This document shows positions 7,006 through 11,294 of a DNA stretch of 11,294 bases, piece after piece. Position numbers and translations under genes: made by a program. The notes beneath the pieces were generated by a model. That model did no database searches. It saw nothing but the letters and a program-made list of their open reading frames with translations, and was not told the DNA's origin. Position 1 is the first letter of the stretch. Every line of letters begins with the position of its first letter. Source of the stretch: CAZYAK01 sp964645935 (GTDB taxonomy: Bacteria > Patescibacteriota > Gracilibacteria > Peribacterales > Peribacteraceae); assembly GCA_964645935.1 (NCBI GenBank), contig CAZYAK010000050.1:1-11294 (forward strand), written 5' to 3'.

Positions 7006-7557
7006 TCAGGCCTGAAGCATCGCCTGCAGCTGCGCGTCGGAGGGGCTCTGGAGCGTCTGGAGGGCGTTGCCCTCGCCATCCACCTTCACGAACGTGTGCT
7101 GGTACGTCACGCCGTAGCGGGAACGCAGATCGTCGCGAGAGTCGTAATCCACGGAGTACACATTGAGCGGGAAGCCGTCCGCTGCGTACCAGTCCTTAAG
7201 CTTCACATCGGCAGACCTGCAGACGGGGCACCACGAGGCGCTGAAGAAGAGCACCTTGGTCTTGCCGTCGGCGAGCACGTCGTCGGTGAAGAGCGCGTAC
7301 TGGCCGGCCGCCTCCGGCTGGCCGGCCCACGCCTGCTCCTCCGCGTTCACCTGCGCGTCCACACCCGCGTTGGCATCGAGCACCTCGGGCTCCGTGGGGA
7401 CGGACGACACGGTCTCGGTGTTCTCGTTGTAATCCTGCGTCTCCTGCTGGCGCTGCTCGTCCAAGGCCGTATCGGACGCCTGGCGCTGCTCCTGCGACGT
7501 GCAGGCGGACAGGACGAGGAGGGCGGAAGCCAAGAGCGTAAGGCGCGTGCGGGGCAC
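7006..7557 (-). CDS. Thioredoxin-fold lipoprotein
   Basis: 183-residue envelope protein. The N-terminus is a lipoprotein signal: basic start (P-R-T-R), hydrophobic core, and lipobox L16-S-A-C19, so it is likely lipid-anchored at C19 facing outward. An acidic and Gln-rich linker (about 20-75) precedes a thioredoxin domain with active site W109-C-P-V-C113. The position of the usual cis-proline is His (Y-Q-H-T-F-V, H154), a deviation that should alter substrate or metal handling. It starts at GTG 7557, the only start codon that gives a proper signal peptide. A TACCAT -10 (7589-7584) lies about 26 nt upstream. The gene is followed on the same strand by dipZ, a plausible source of its electrons. 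Role inferred: thiol-disulfide exchange on secreted proteins. Confidence 0.82.
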   Translation of the reverse strand: MPRTRLTLLASALLVLSACTSQEQRQASDTALDEQRQQETQDYNENTETVSSVPTEPEVLDANAGVDAQVNAEEQAWAGQPEAAGQYALFTDDVLADGKTKVLFFSASWCPVCRSADVKLKDWYAADGFPLNVYSVDYDSRDDLRSRYGVTYQHTFVKVDGEGNALQTLQSPSDAQLQAMLQA

Positions 7558-7583
7558 ACAGGTGGGTGGAAGTGGAGGGACGT

Positions 7584-7589
7584 ATGGTA
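7584..7589 (-). promoter_or_regulatory. -10 element of the lipoprotein gene
   Basis: TACCAT directly preceded by TG on the minus strand, about 26 nt before GTG 7557. The short leader has no Shine-Dalgarno. No -35 is recognisable. Confidence 0.4.
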
Positions 7590-7646
7590 CAAGCGCTCGC
7601 GTTCTTTGCGAGTATTCCTCGGGAAAAATACACGAGAGACCGACAC

Positions 7647-8279
7647 TTAGAGTAGCACCCTCACGGCGGCGGCCACAGCGTCGCGGATGGCGTTCATCGG
7701 CGCTGCACATGCCGATTTCTCCGCATTCACCGCCTGCTTCAGCATCGGGAGCGTGGTGGCTGAGCGGAGCGACGGGAGGCGTTCGGCATCTCGGTCTTCC
7801 AGAGGCTTACGCAACTGATGACCAGTGAATCTGCTGAATTCCAGGTAGCAGGGGTCATCGACCCTCTTTACCTGCTTGGCCAGTGCCATGATCGCGTCGT
7901 GCGTTGCTCCCGCTGGCAAGGCCCCGCCCAAGCGCTCAACGACGTACAGTCCGGCACGGTAGAGACCGGCGGCATGCTTGTGCGGGAGCGGTGCGCTGTC
8001 CGTCGTATCCTGTACGTCGGTTTCCATCTGATGGCTGCAGAGATTATTAATAACACCATCCTCCGCATCGACCTGGTTGGACGGACAGATCGTGAAAGAC
8101 GTGTTCTCCAGCTCATGGCGATTGAAACAGCCGACCGGTTTCGACCGCTCGATCTTCTCGAGGAGCTGCTGGATGGTGAGCTGCCCGTACGCGCGGCACA
8201 CATAGTCCACGTACGCGTCCGATCCGCGACCATCAGCGAGCACCTCACCCACAGTTCGTTCCACGTAGAGGTTCTCCAT
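7647..8279 (-). CDS. Hypothetical six-cysteine protein
   Basis: 210-residue protein that I do not recognise. It has no signal peptide and no membrane segment, so it is probably cytosolic. Visible features: six cysteines (28, 51, 65, 81, 144, 191), a His/Cys-rich middle (H55, C65, C81, H83, H100, H102), and an Ala-rich C-terminal helix. The spacing does not match a zinc or iron-sulfur motif I can name. The gene is supported by a strong AT-rich promoter (8287-8313) that points exactly at ATG 8279, 7 nt after the -10; an in-frame ATG at 8288 would lie inside the -10. It is divergent from the putative RNA gene and lies 89 bp upstream of the lipoprotein gene on the same strand. A long opposite-strand frame overlaps it but reads through the promoter. 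Confidence 0.6.
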   Translation of the reverse strand: MENLYVERTVGEVLADGRGSDAYVDYVCRAYGQLTIQQLLEKIERSKPVGCFNRHELENTSFTICPSNQVDAEDGVINNLCSHQMETDVQDTTDSAPLPHKHAAGLYRAGLYVVERLGGALPAGATHDAIMALAKQVKRVDDPCYLEFSRFTGHQLRKPLEDRDAERLPSLRSATTLPMLKQAVNAEKSACAAPMNAIRDAVAAAVRVLL

Positions 8280-8286
8280 TATTTGC

Positions 8287-8313
8287 ATTGTATAATATTT
8301 TTTATTGAGTCAA
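8287..8313 (-). promoter_or_regulatory. Promoter of the six-cysteine protein gene
   Basis: On the minus strand: TTGACT (8313-8308), an AT-rich 15-nt spacer (16 if TTTGAC is used), TACAAT (8292-8287), then 7 nt to ATG 8279. The mRNA would be leaderless or have a single-base leader. The -10 overlaps the opposite-strand TATAAT. Confidence 0.6.
8291..8296 (+). promoter_or_regulatory. Consensus -10 (TATAAT) on the plus strand
   Basis: A perfect TATAAT preceded directly by TG. No plausible -35 is seen at 17 nt. A transcript starting near 8303 would run into the structured region and the intrinsic terminator at 8504-8539. Confidence 0.45.
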
Positions 8314-8337
8314 ATAGCGCGACGGGAGGAGAGAAAC

Positions 8338-8367
8338 ATGACAAAACCCCCTCACATGGAAGCCTGA
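8338..8367 (+). CDS. Possible 9-codon micro-ORF (MTKPPHMEA)
   Basis: ATG 8338 follows GGGAGGAGAG (8324-8333), with GGAGG ending 8 nt before the ATG. This is the best Shine-Dalgarno in a window where other genes lack one. The frame stops after nine codons at TGA 8365-8367, inside the palindrome CCTGATCAGG (8363-8372). It may be a regulatory peptide frame within the RNA, or chance. Confidence 0.25.
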   Translation: MTKPPHMEA

Positions 8368-8503
8368 TCAGGCAAGCAAACACTCGCACCGAGAGGCTTT
8401 GGGAGAACCTTCTCCCAGGAAAAGACAGCACACCAGTCCATTCCGCTCTTCCAAAAACGGCCGCTGTATGCGACTGAGGAGCGACGACCGAGAATGGACT
8501 GGT

Positions 8504-8539
8504 AACCAGGGTTTCTCGATTTATTTTACCCTGGTTTTT
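8504..8539 (+). terminator. Intrinsic terminator of the candidate RNA
   Basis: Perfect 9-bp stem AACCAGGGT (8504-8512) / ACCCTGGTT (8528-8536) with a 15-nt AT-rich loop and a U-tract TTTTTG immediately after. The polarity is clearly plus strand. On the minus strand the hairpin is followed only by ACCAG, so it would work poorly for the convergent 2H gene. Confidence 0.7.
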
Positions 8540-8559
8540 GTTGTGCCTAGGCCAAGAAA

Positions 8560-9126
8560 TTACTTTCCAAGCGGCAATTTCAGCACACGCTTAAAGTAAA
8601 AATTTTCATCTGGCACAGCCAATTCAACTTCATCACACAAAAACGTTCCTGCGGGCACTTTCCCGCTTAATTCCTGAAGCAATTCCTTCGTGCGCTCTAC
8701 GGAAACAAATTCAGCAATCGTCATATGCGGAGCGATGTGTTCTCTTTGTAAAGGTACGACTTTAAAAGACGATGCTGCGTGCAAAGCATTTCGTAATTTT
8801 CTAAAGCTGCTCTCAGGCTCAATGCGATAACAAACTCCAGGATGTGGTGGGAAGTCACGCAGCGGACCGTAGGTAATTTCAAAAGGTTCGATTTTGGAGA
8901 GGATGGATTGAAGCTCTGCCATATCGGCATCAGTTATAGGTTTGGCCAACGACTCGCTGAGACTAATGTGTGCCTGGCAAATAGCATCCGATTTCGGGTC
9001 ATACTTTTTACGAAGTGCATCTATCGGACCAATGATGTCGTCGGGTGGGAAAATATAAAACGCACCAAAGCGATACTCAGGTTGCCATTCCTCCCAGCCG
9101 CTCATTTTTTGTGCGTATTGAACCAT
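8560..9126 (-). CDS. 2H phosphoesterase / 2'-5' RNA ligase-like protein
   Basis: 188-residue cytosolic protein of the 2H superfamily, defined by two H-x-(S/T) motifs on symmetric lobes: H53-I-S55 in A-H-I-S-L, and H134-M-T136 in P-H-M-T-I. Spacing (81 residues) and length fit bacterial LigT-like proteins, which hydrolyse or ligate 2'-5' phosphodiester or cyclic phosphate bonds in RNA or nucleotides; the real substrate is unknown. The gene is visibly more AT-rich than its neighbours, with many AAA, GAA and AAT codons, and starts 43 bp past the 3' end of tRNA-Arg, suggesting acquisition. ATG 9126 is preferred because TAAAAT lies 6 nt upstream (leaderless geometry). Residue 8 (ATG 9105) is an alternative start. 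It converges on the candidate RNA gene. Confidence 0.82.
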   Translation of the reverse strand: MVQYAQKMSGWEEWQPEYRFGAFYIFPPDDIIGPIDALRKKYDPKSDAICQAHISLSESLAKPITDADMAELQSILSKIEPFEITYGPLRDFPPHPGVCYRIEPESSFRKLRNALHAASSFKVVPLQREHIAPHMTIAEFVSVERTKELLQELSGKVPAGTFLCDEVELAVPDENFYFKRVLKLPLGK

Positions 9127-9132
9127 GTGAAA

Positions 9133-9138
9133 ATTTTA
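9133..9138 (-). promoter_or_regulatory. Leaderless -10 (TAAAAT) of the 2H gene
   Basis: TAAAAT, then TTTCAC, then ATG 9126 on the minus strand: the same 6-nt spacing as mgtE and dipZ. The element lies between the gene and the tRNA-Arg 3' end, so read-through from the tRNA is also possible. Confidence 0.5.
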
Positions 9139-9168
9139 TCGGACGCTGATGTAAAACGAAACGTAACA

Positions 9169-9245
9169 TGGTGTGCTCGGCGGGATTTGAACCCACAACC
9201 TTCGGCTTCGGAGGCCGACGCTCTATCCAGTTGAGCTACGAGCAC
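9169..9245 (-). tRNA. tRNA-Arg (anticodon CCG)
   Basis: Complete cloverleaf on the minus strand: acceptor GTGCTCG / CGAGCAC, D stem GCTC / GAGC, anticodon stem TCGGC / GCCGA with loop CTCCGAA (anticodon CCG, reading CGG), T stem GTGGG / CCCGC with loop TTCAAAT, discriminator A, and an encoded CCA (9171-9169). Confidence 0.95.
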
Positions 9246-9296
9246 AGGAGGGACCGCTGATGTGATGCTGACCCGGGACCGAGCTGGCTGCCTTGT

Positions 9297-9315
9297 CGTT
9301 CCGCTCCGCGGAACG
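9297..9315. terminator. Hairpin between tatD and tRNA-Arg
   Basis: Perfect 8-bp stem CGTTCCGC / GCGGAACG with a 3-nt loop, about 55 bp past the tatD stop. There is no U-tract on either strand. A second small stem, CCGGTC / GACCGG (9366-9378), overlaps the tatD stop codon. It could end tatD transcription or separate it from the tRNA. Confidence 0.35.
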
Positions 9316-9369
9316 GGGCCAGTTGAGCTGACGGGAGACGGTGTCTGGTCCGAAAGAACGGGAGTCCGG

Positions 9370-10134
9370 TCAGACCGGCAACCCGAAGAACTCTACCGTA
9401 TTTTTCGTTGTCACGGCATCCGCTTCTTCCAGGCCAATCCCCTTCAATTCCGCCACGAGCCTGAGCACCTCCACCACGTGCGCGGGCTCGTTGCGCTTGC
9501 CGCGGTGTGGGATGGGAGCAAGATACGGCGAGTCGGTCTCGATCATGAGCTGACCGACGGGGCAGCGGTGGATGCAGTCGCGGATGACCTCGCCGTTGTT
9601 GTACGTCGCGATGCCCGTGAAGGAGAGGAAGTGCCCGGTGTCTACAAAACGCTCCACATCTTCCCATCGCTCGGTGCAGCAGTGGATGACGATCCGTAGG
9701 TCCGCAAACTCGCGCACGATCGCCCACACGTCCTCCACGGCCTCGCGACAGTGGACGACGGCGGGGAGCGTGAGTCGCCGCGCCAGCGAGAGCTGCGACG
9801 CGAACACCGCGCGCTGCACCTCGCGAGGCGAGAAATCGTAGTGGAAATCCAGCCCGATCTCCCCGATGGCCCGCACCTTGGGCGTGGATTCGGCCAGCGC
9901 GGCCAGCCGCTCCTCGTCGCCGGGCCTCCAGTCCTTGGCATGGTGCGGGTGGACGCCGACCGTGGCGAACAGCTCGGGATGCGCTCCCGTAAGCCAGACG
10001 CACCGCGCGCTCTCCTCCACGGTGTCGCCGATGGCGACCATGCGGTCCACGCCCGCCGCCTTGGCGCGCGCGAGCACGGCGGGGAGATCCTCGGTGAACT
10101 TCGGATCGGCCAGATGGCAGTGCGAATCGATCAT
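9370..10134 (-). CDS. tatD: TatD family metal-dependent DNase/hydrolase
   Basis: 254-residue TIM-barrel metallohydrolase of the TatD family, cytosolic nucleases linked to DNA repair and turnover. All expected metal ligands are present: H5-x-H7 in D-S-H-C-H, E92 in G-E-I-G-L-D, H128 in V-V-H-C-R, H151 in I-H-C-C, and D201 in E-T-D-S-P-Y-L. The family motifs G-V-H-P-H (60-64) and R-G-K-R-N-E-P (211-217) are intact, and length is normal. The ATG at 10134 opens the protein exactly at the conserved M-I-D-S-H-C-H, which fixes the start. TACACT (10151-10146) lies 11 nt upstream, giving a leader of only about 4 nt. It is divergent from the secreted-protein gene. Confidence 0.93.
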   Translation of the reverse strand: MIDSHCHLADPKFTEDLPAVLARAKAAGVDRMVAIGDTVEESARCVWLTGAHPELFATVGVHPHHAKDWRPGDEERLAALAESTPKVRAIGEIGLDFHYDFSPREVQRAVFASQLSLARRLTLPAVVHCREAVEDVWAIVREFADLRIVIHCCTERWEDVERFVDTGHFLSFTGIATYNNGEVIRDCIHRCPVGQLMIETDSPYLAPIPHRGKRNEPAHVVEVLRLVAELKGIGLEEADAVTTKNTVEFFGLPV

Positions 10135-10145
10135 GCTTGGCGCAA

Positions 10146-10151
10146 AGTGTA
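10146..10151 (-). promoter_or_regulatory. -10 element (TACACT) of tatD
   Basis: TACACT on the minus strand, 11 nt before ATG 10134, the same hexamer as at dipZ. The predicted leader is 4-5 nt. No convincing -35 is present. Confidence 0.45.
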
Positions 10152-10222
10152 CGCCGTCAATGTACTACTTTGGAGCCCCGTGCGTTTCCCTGTGCACACC
10201 ACCATCCCCTTCCCGCCCGTCC

Positions 10223-10882
10223 ATGCGTCTCCCGTCCGCCCTCGTCCTGTCCGTCCTCCTGGTCTCTTCGGTCTCCACCGCCGCCGCAGCCACCGCTTCG
10301 GTGACAGGCGGGTCCTACACCAACTGCCCGGCGCAGACCTACAAAACCACCAAGTCCTTCATCGACGGATTGGCGCAGATGCCCAGCACCTGGAGCTACT
10401 TATTCGCCGGCGAGACGGCGCTCTCCACGCAGGCCGACCTTCACCAGGGCCTGCTCTTCAGTGCTGCGCAGGACGGTGTGGCCTTCGGGGACACGAACTG
10501 GAACCAGGTGGACTTCTACAAGATGGCGGGCTCCGATGTCACCAAGCTCATGGCTGAGTACCGCAAGAATCAGAACCCAGGCGACCACTGGGAAACACTG
10601 CGCCTACGTGGCGGTGCCACGGCGGACGTGGTCACCAGGGGGCTAGACAACGGCCAGGTGACCAAGGGCGGCACGGGCGGTAAGACGCTCTTCCTCCGTT
10701 GGTCGACGACCCAGAAGGACTCCCAAGGCATCACCCGCACCTACGACTTCGGGATGCTCGTGCAGAAACAAGCCCTAGGCGACGCAGCCTTTGAGTGCGG
10801 CACGGAGCGGCTACTCAAGACCTTCGATTTCGGCCGGATCCGCAACATCTACGCTCCCCAGTACCCCGTCCTGAACAAATAA
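10223..10882 (+). CDS. Secreted protein with two cysteines, unknown function
   Basis: 219-residue protein not recognised as a family member. It begins with a clear Sec signal peptide: M-R-L, a hydrophobic core to about residue 18, and an Ala-rich cleavage region (likely after A23-A25). The mature part is soluble, rich in Thr, Gly and aromatic residues, with only two cysteines, C35 near the start and C192 near the end. These could form one long-range disulfide, of interest beside the envelope thioredoxin genes in this window. An in-frame upstream extension exists, but only ATG 10223 puts the signal peptide at the N-terminus. There is no Shine-Dalgarno; a weak TGTACTACT (10161-10169) about 55 nt upstream may be its -10. 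It is divergent from tatD. Confidence 0.7.
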   Translation: MRLPSALVLSVLLVSSVSTAAAATASVTGGSYTNCPAQTYKTTKSFIDGLAQMPSTWSYLFAGETALSTQADLHQGLLFSAAQDGVAFGDTNWNQVDFYKMAGSDVTKLMAEYRKNQNPGDHWETLRLRGGATADVVTRGLDNGQVTKGGTGGKTLFLRWSTTQKDSQGITRTYDFGMLVQKQALGDAAFECGTERLLKTFDFGRIRNIYAPQYPVLNK

Positions 10883-10929
10883 TCGCCTTTCGGGCTGCTG
10901 GTGCGAACGGAGCGATCCTGCTCTACCAT

Positions 10930-10956
10930 ACGGGCAGGTCGCTTCGGCATGCCCGT
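10930..10956 (+). terminator. Possible hairpin after the secreted-protein gene
   Basis: 7-bp perfect stem ACGGGCA (10930-10936) / TGCCCGT (10950-10956) with a 13-nt loop, 48 bp past the stop codon. It has no U-tract directly after the stem. A TACCAT (10924-10929) just before it could instead be a -10 for the tRNA-Lys transcript. Confidence 0.35.
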
Positions 10957-10964
10957 CGACCCCC

Positions 10965-11184
10965 GTTCTTTCTCCCGTATCCCCTTTGGGTCAGTAGCTC
11001 CGTGCCACGCGCTCGTCGCGAGTGCGAATCAAAGAAGAAGCTCGATCCTTGTCCCTGTTCTTTCTCCCGTATCCCCTTTGGGTCAGTAGCTCCGTGCCAC
11101 GCGCTCGTCGCGAGTGCGAATCAAAGAAGAAGCTCGATCCTTGTCCCTGTTCTTTCTCCCGTATCCCCTTTGGGTCAGTAGCTC
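10965..11184 (+). repeat. 92-bp tandem repeats carrying the 5' end of tRNA-Lys
   Basis: Two complete, apparently identical 92-bp units (10965-11056 and 11057-11148), followed by a third partial copy (11149-11184) that runs into the intact tRNA-Lys. Each full unit contains GGGTCAGTAGCTC, the first 13 nt of the tRNA (acceptor 5' strand, positions 8-9 and D-stem 5' strand), then diverges. Each also has a small stem, CGCTCG / CGAGTG, and a pyrimidine-rich stretch before the tRNA start. The fill between the secreted-protein gene and the tRNA is otherwise non-coding. The pattern fits slippage or unequal exchange at the tRNA 5' flank. Confidence 0.9.
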
Positions 11185-11246
11185 AGTGGTAGAGCAGTGC
11201 CCTTTTAAGGCATTGGCCGTGGGTTCGAGCCCCACCTGACCCACCA
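11172..11246 (+). tRNA. tRNA-Lys (anticodon TTT)
   Basis: Complete cloverleaf: acceptor GGGTCAG / CTGACCC, D stem GCTC / GAGC, anticodon stem GTGCC / GGCAT (one G-U), loop CTTTTAA (anticodon TTT), T stem GTGGG / CCCAC with loop TTCGAGC, discriminator A and an encoded CCA (11244-11246). Its 5' end is duplicated upstream in the 92-bp repeats. Confidence 0.95.
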
Positions 11247-11270
11247 GTCCCTTCTCGTCCGTTGCTCCTC

Positions 11271-11290
11271 GATCGCACCAGTGTGCGATT
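11271..11290 (+). terminator. Probable terminator of tRNA-Lys, at the window edge
   Basis: Perfect 7-bp stem ATCGCAC / GTGCGAT (11272-11278, 11283-11289) with a 4-nt loop, about 25 nt after the tRNA, extended by a G-T pair. The following bases are TCTTC and the window ends, so the U-tract cannot be judged. Confidence 0.5.
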
Positions 11291-11294
11291 CTTC

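Larger units (their letters stand above)
8303..8540 (+). ncRNA. Candidate structured non-coding RNA
   Basis: No protein gene covers this interval. On the plus strand it has the full outline of an independent RNA gene of about 238 nt. TATAAT lies upstream (8291-8296). There is a hairpin TGGGAGAA / TTCTCCCA (8400-8417, 2-nt centre). A long interrupted stem follows: ACCAGTCCATTC (8432-8443) pairs perfectly with GAATGGACTGGT (8492-8503), and CGCTCTTC (8444-8451) pairs with GAGGAGCG (8476-8483, one G-U) across an 8-nt bulge. An intrinsic terminator follows with no gap (8504-8539). The next plus-strand protein gene is 1.7 kb away and the neighbour is convergent, so it is not a leader. I do not recognise 6S, SRP, RNase P or tmRNA signatures. 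The 5' half holds a tiny reading frame with a strong Shine-Dalgarno. Confidence 0.5.

Noticed and set aside
7818..8477. Long plus-strand open frame (219 codons) opposite the six-cysteine gene
   Set aside because: It reads through the AT-rich divergent promoter and into the hairpin region, has no promoter or ribosome site of its own, and its translation looks like an antisense shadow in GC-rich DNA.
9169..9195. tRNA-Arg 3' end as an integration site with a matching att repeat
   Set aside because: I looked for the tRNA 3' sequence elsewhere in the window and found no direct repeat, and there is no integrase gene.
10988..11056. tRNA pseudogenes inside the repeat units
   Set aside because: Only the first 13 nt match the tRNA; no D, anticodon or T arm can be formed downstream, so they are fragments and not full decayed tRNAs.
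10795..11181. Open frame running through the 92-bp repeats into tRNA-Lys
   Set aside because: The repeat units encode repeated peptide only because of the tandem copies; it overlaps the tRNA and the end of the secreted-protein gene.
10965..11184. CRISPR-like repeat array
   Set aside because: Units are contiguous 92-bp copies with no unique spacers, and they contain tRNA sequence.

Overview
The window is GC-rich bacterial chromosome with short intergenic gaps, two CCA-encoding tRNA genes and mostly small housekeeping or envelope genes. Shine-Dalgarno sequences are nearly absent. At least four genes have a -10-like hexamer only 6-7 nt upstream of their ATG, the geometry of leaderless mRNAs. 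Small compact genes, a short MgtE without its N domain, a DipZ-type redox protein and a short ABC-F protein suggest a GC-rich member of the Patescibacteria/CPR. Deinococcota or Actinobacteria, where leaderless TANNNT promoters are common, cannot be excluded. This placement is inference only.

Layout. 1-2225 (+): a GNAT acetyltransferase; a decayed 3' fragment of an AHSA1/SRPBCC gene, then an intact paralog; a thioredoxin-like [2Fe-2S] ferredoxin; a DUF1761 membrane protein. 2227-2247: a hairpin shared by two convergent genes. 2248-3702 (-): an ABC-F ATPase, divergent from 3901-4935 (+), a CBS-MgtE magnesium transporter with a textbook leaderless promoter. 4937-7557 (-): DipZ (CcdA + thioredoxin + C-terminal beta domain), and upstream of it a thioredoxin-fold lipoprotein; together an envelope thiol-disulfide module. 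7647-8279 (-): an unrecognised six-cysteine protein. 8280-8559: a gene-free AT-rich interval that looks like a structured non-coding RNA gene (+ strand, about 8303-8540). It has a consensus TATAAT that overlaps the -10 of the divergent gene, two stem regions and a canonical intrinsic terminator. 8560-9126 (-): an AT-rich 2H phosphoesterase / 2'-5' RNA ligase-like gene just downstream of tRNA-Arg(CCG). 9370-10134 (-): TatD nuclease, divergent from a secreted two-cysteine protein (10223-10882). The end holds two 92-bp tandem repeats, each carrying the first 13 nt of tRNA-Lys(TTT), leading into the intact tRNA.

The strongest functional grouping is redox: DipZ carries electrons across the membrane, the lipoprotein is a likely outward partner, and the secreted two-cysteine protein is a possible client. 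The best candidates for something undescribed are the RNA locus at 8280-8540 with its face-to-face promoters, the tRNA-Lys-derived repeats, and the consistent leaderless promoter geometry.
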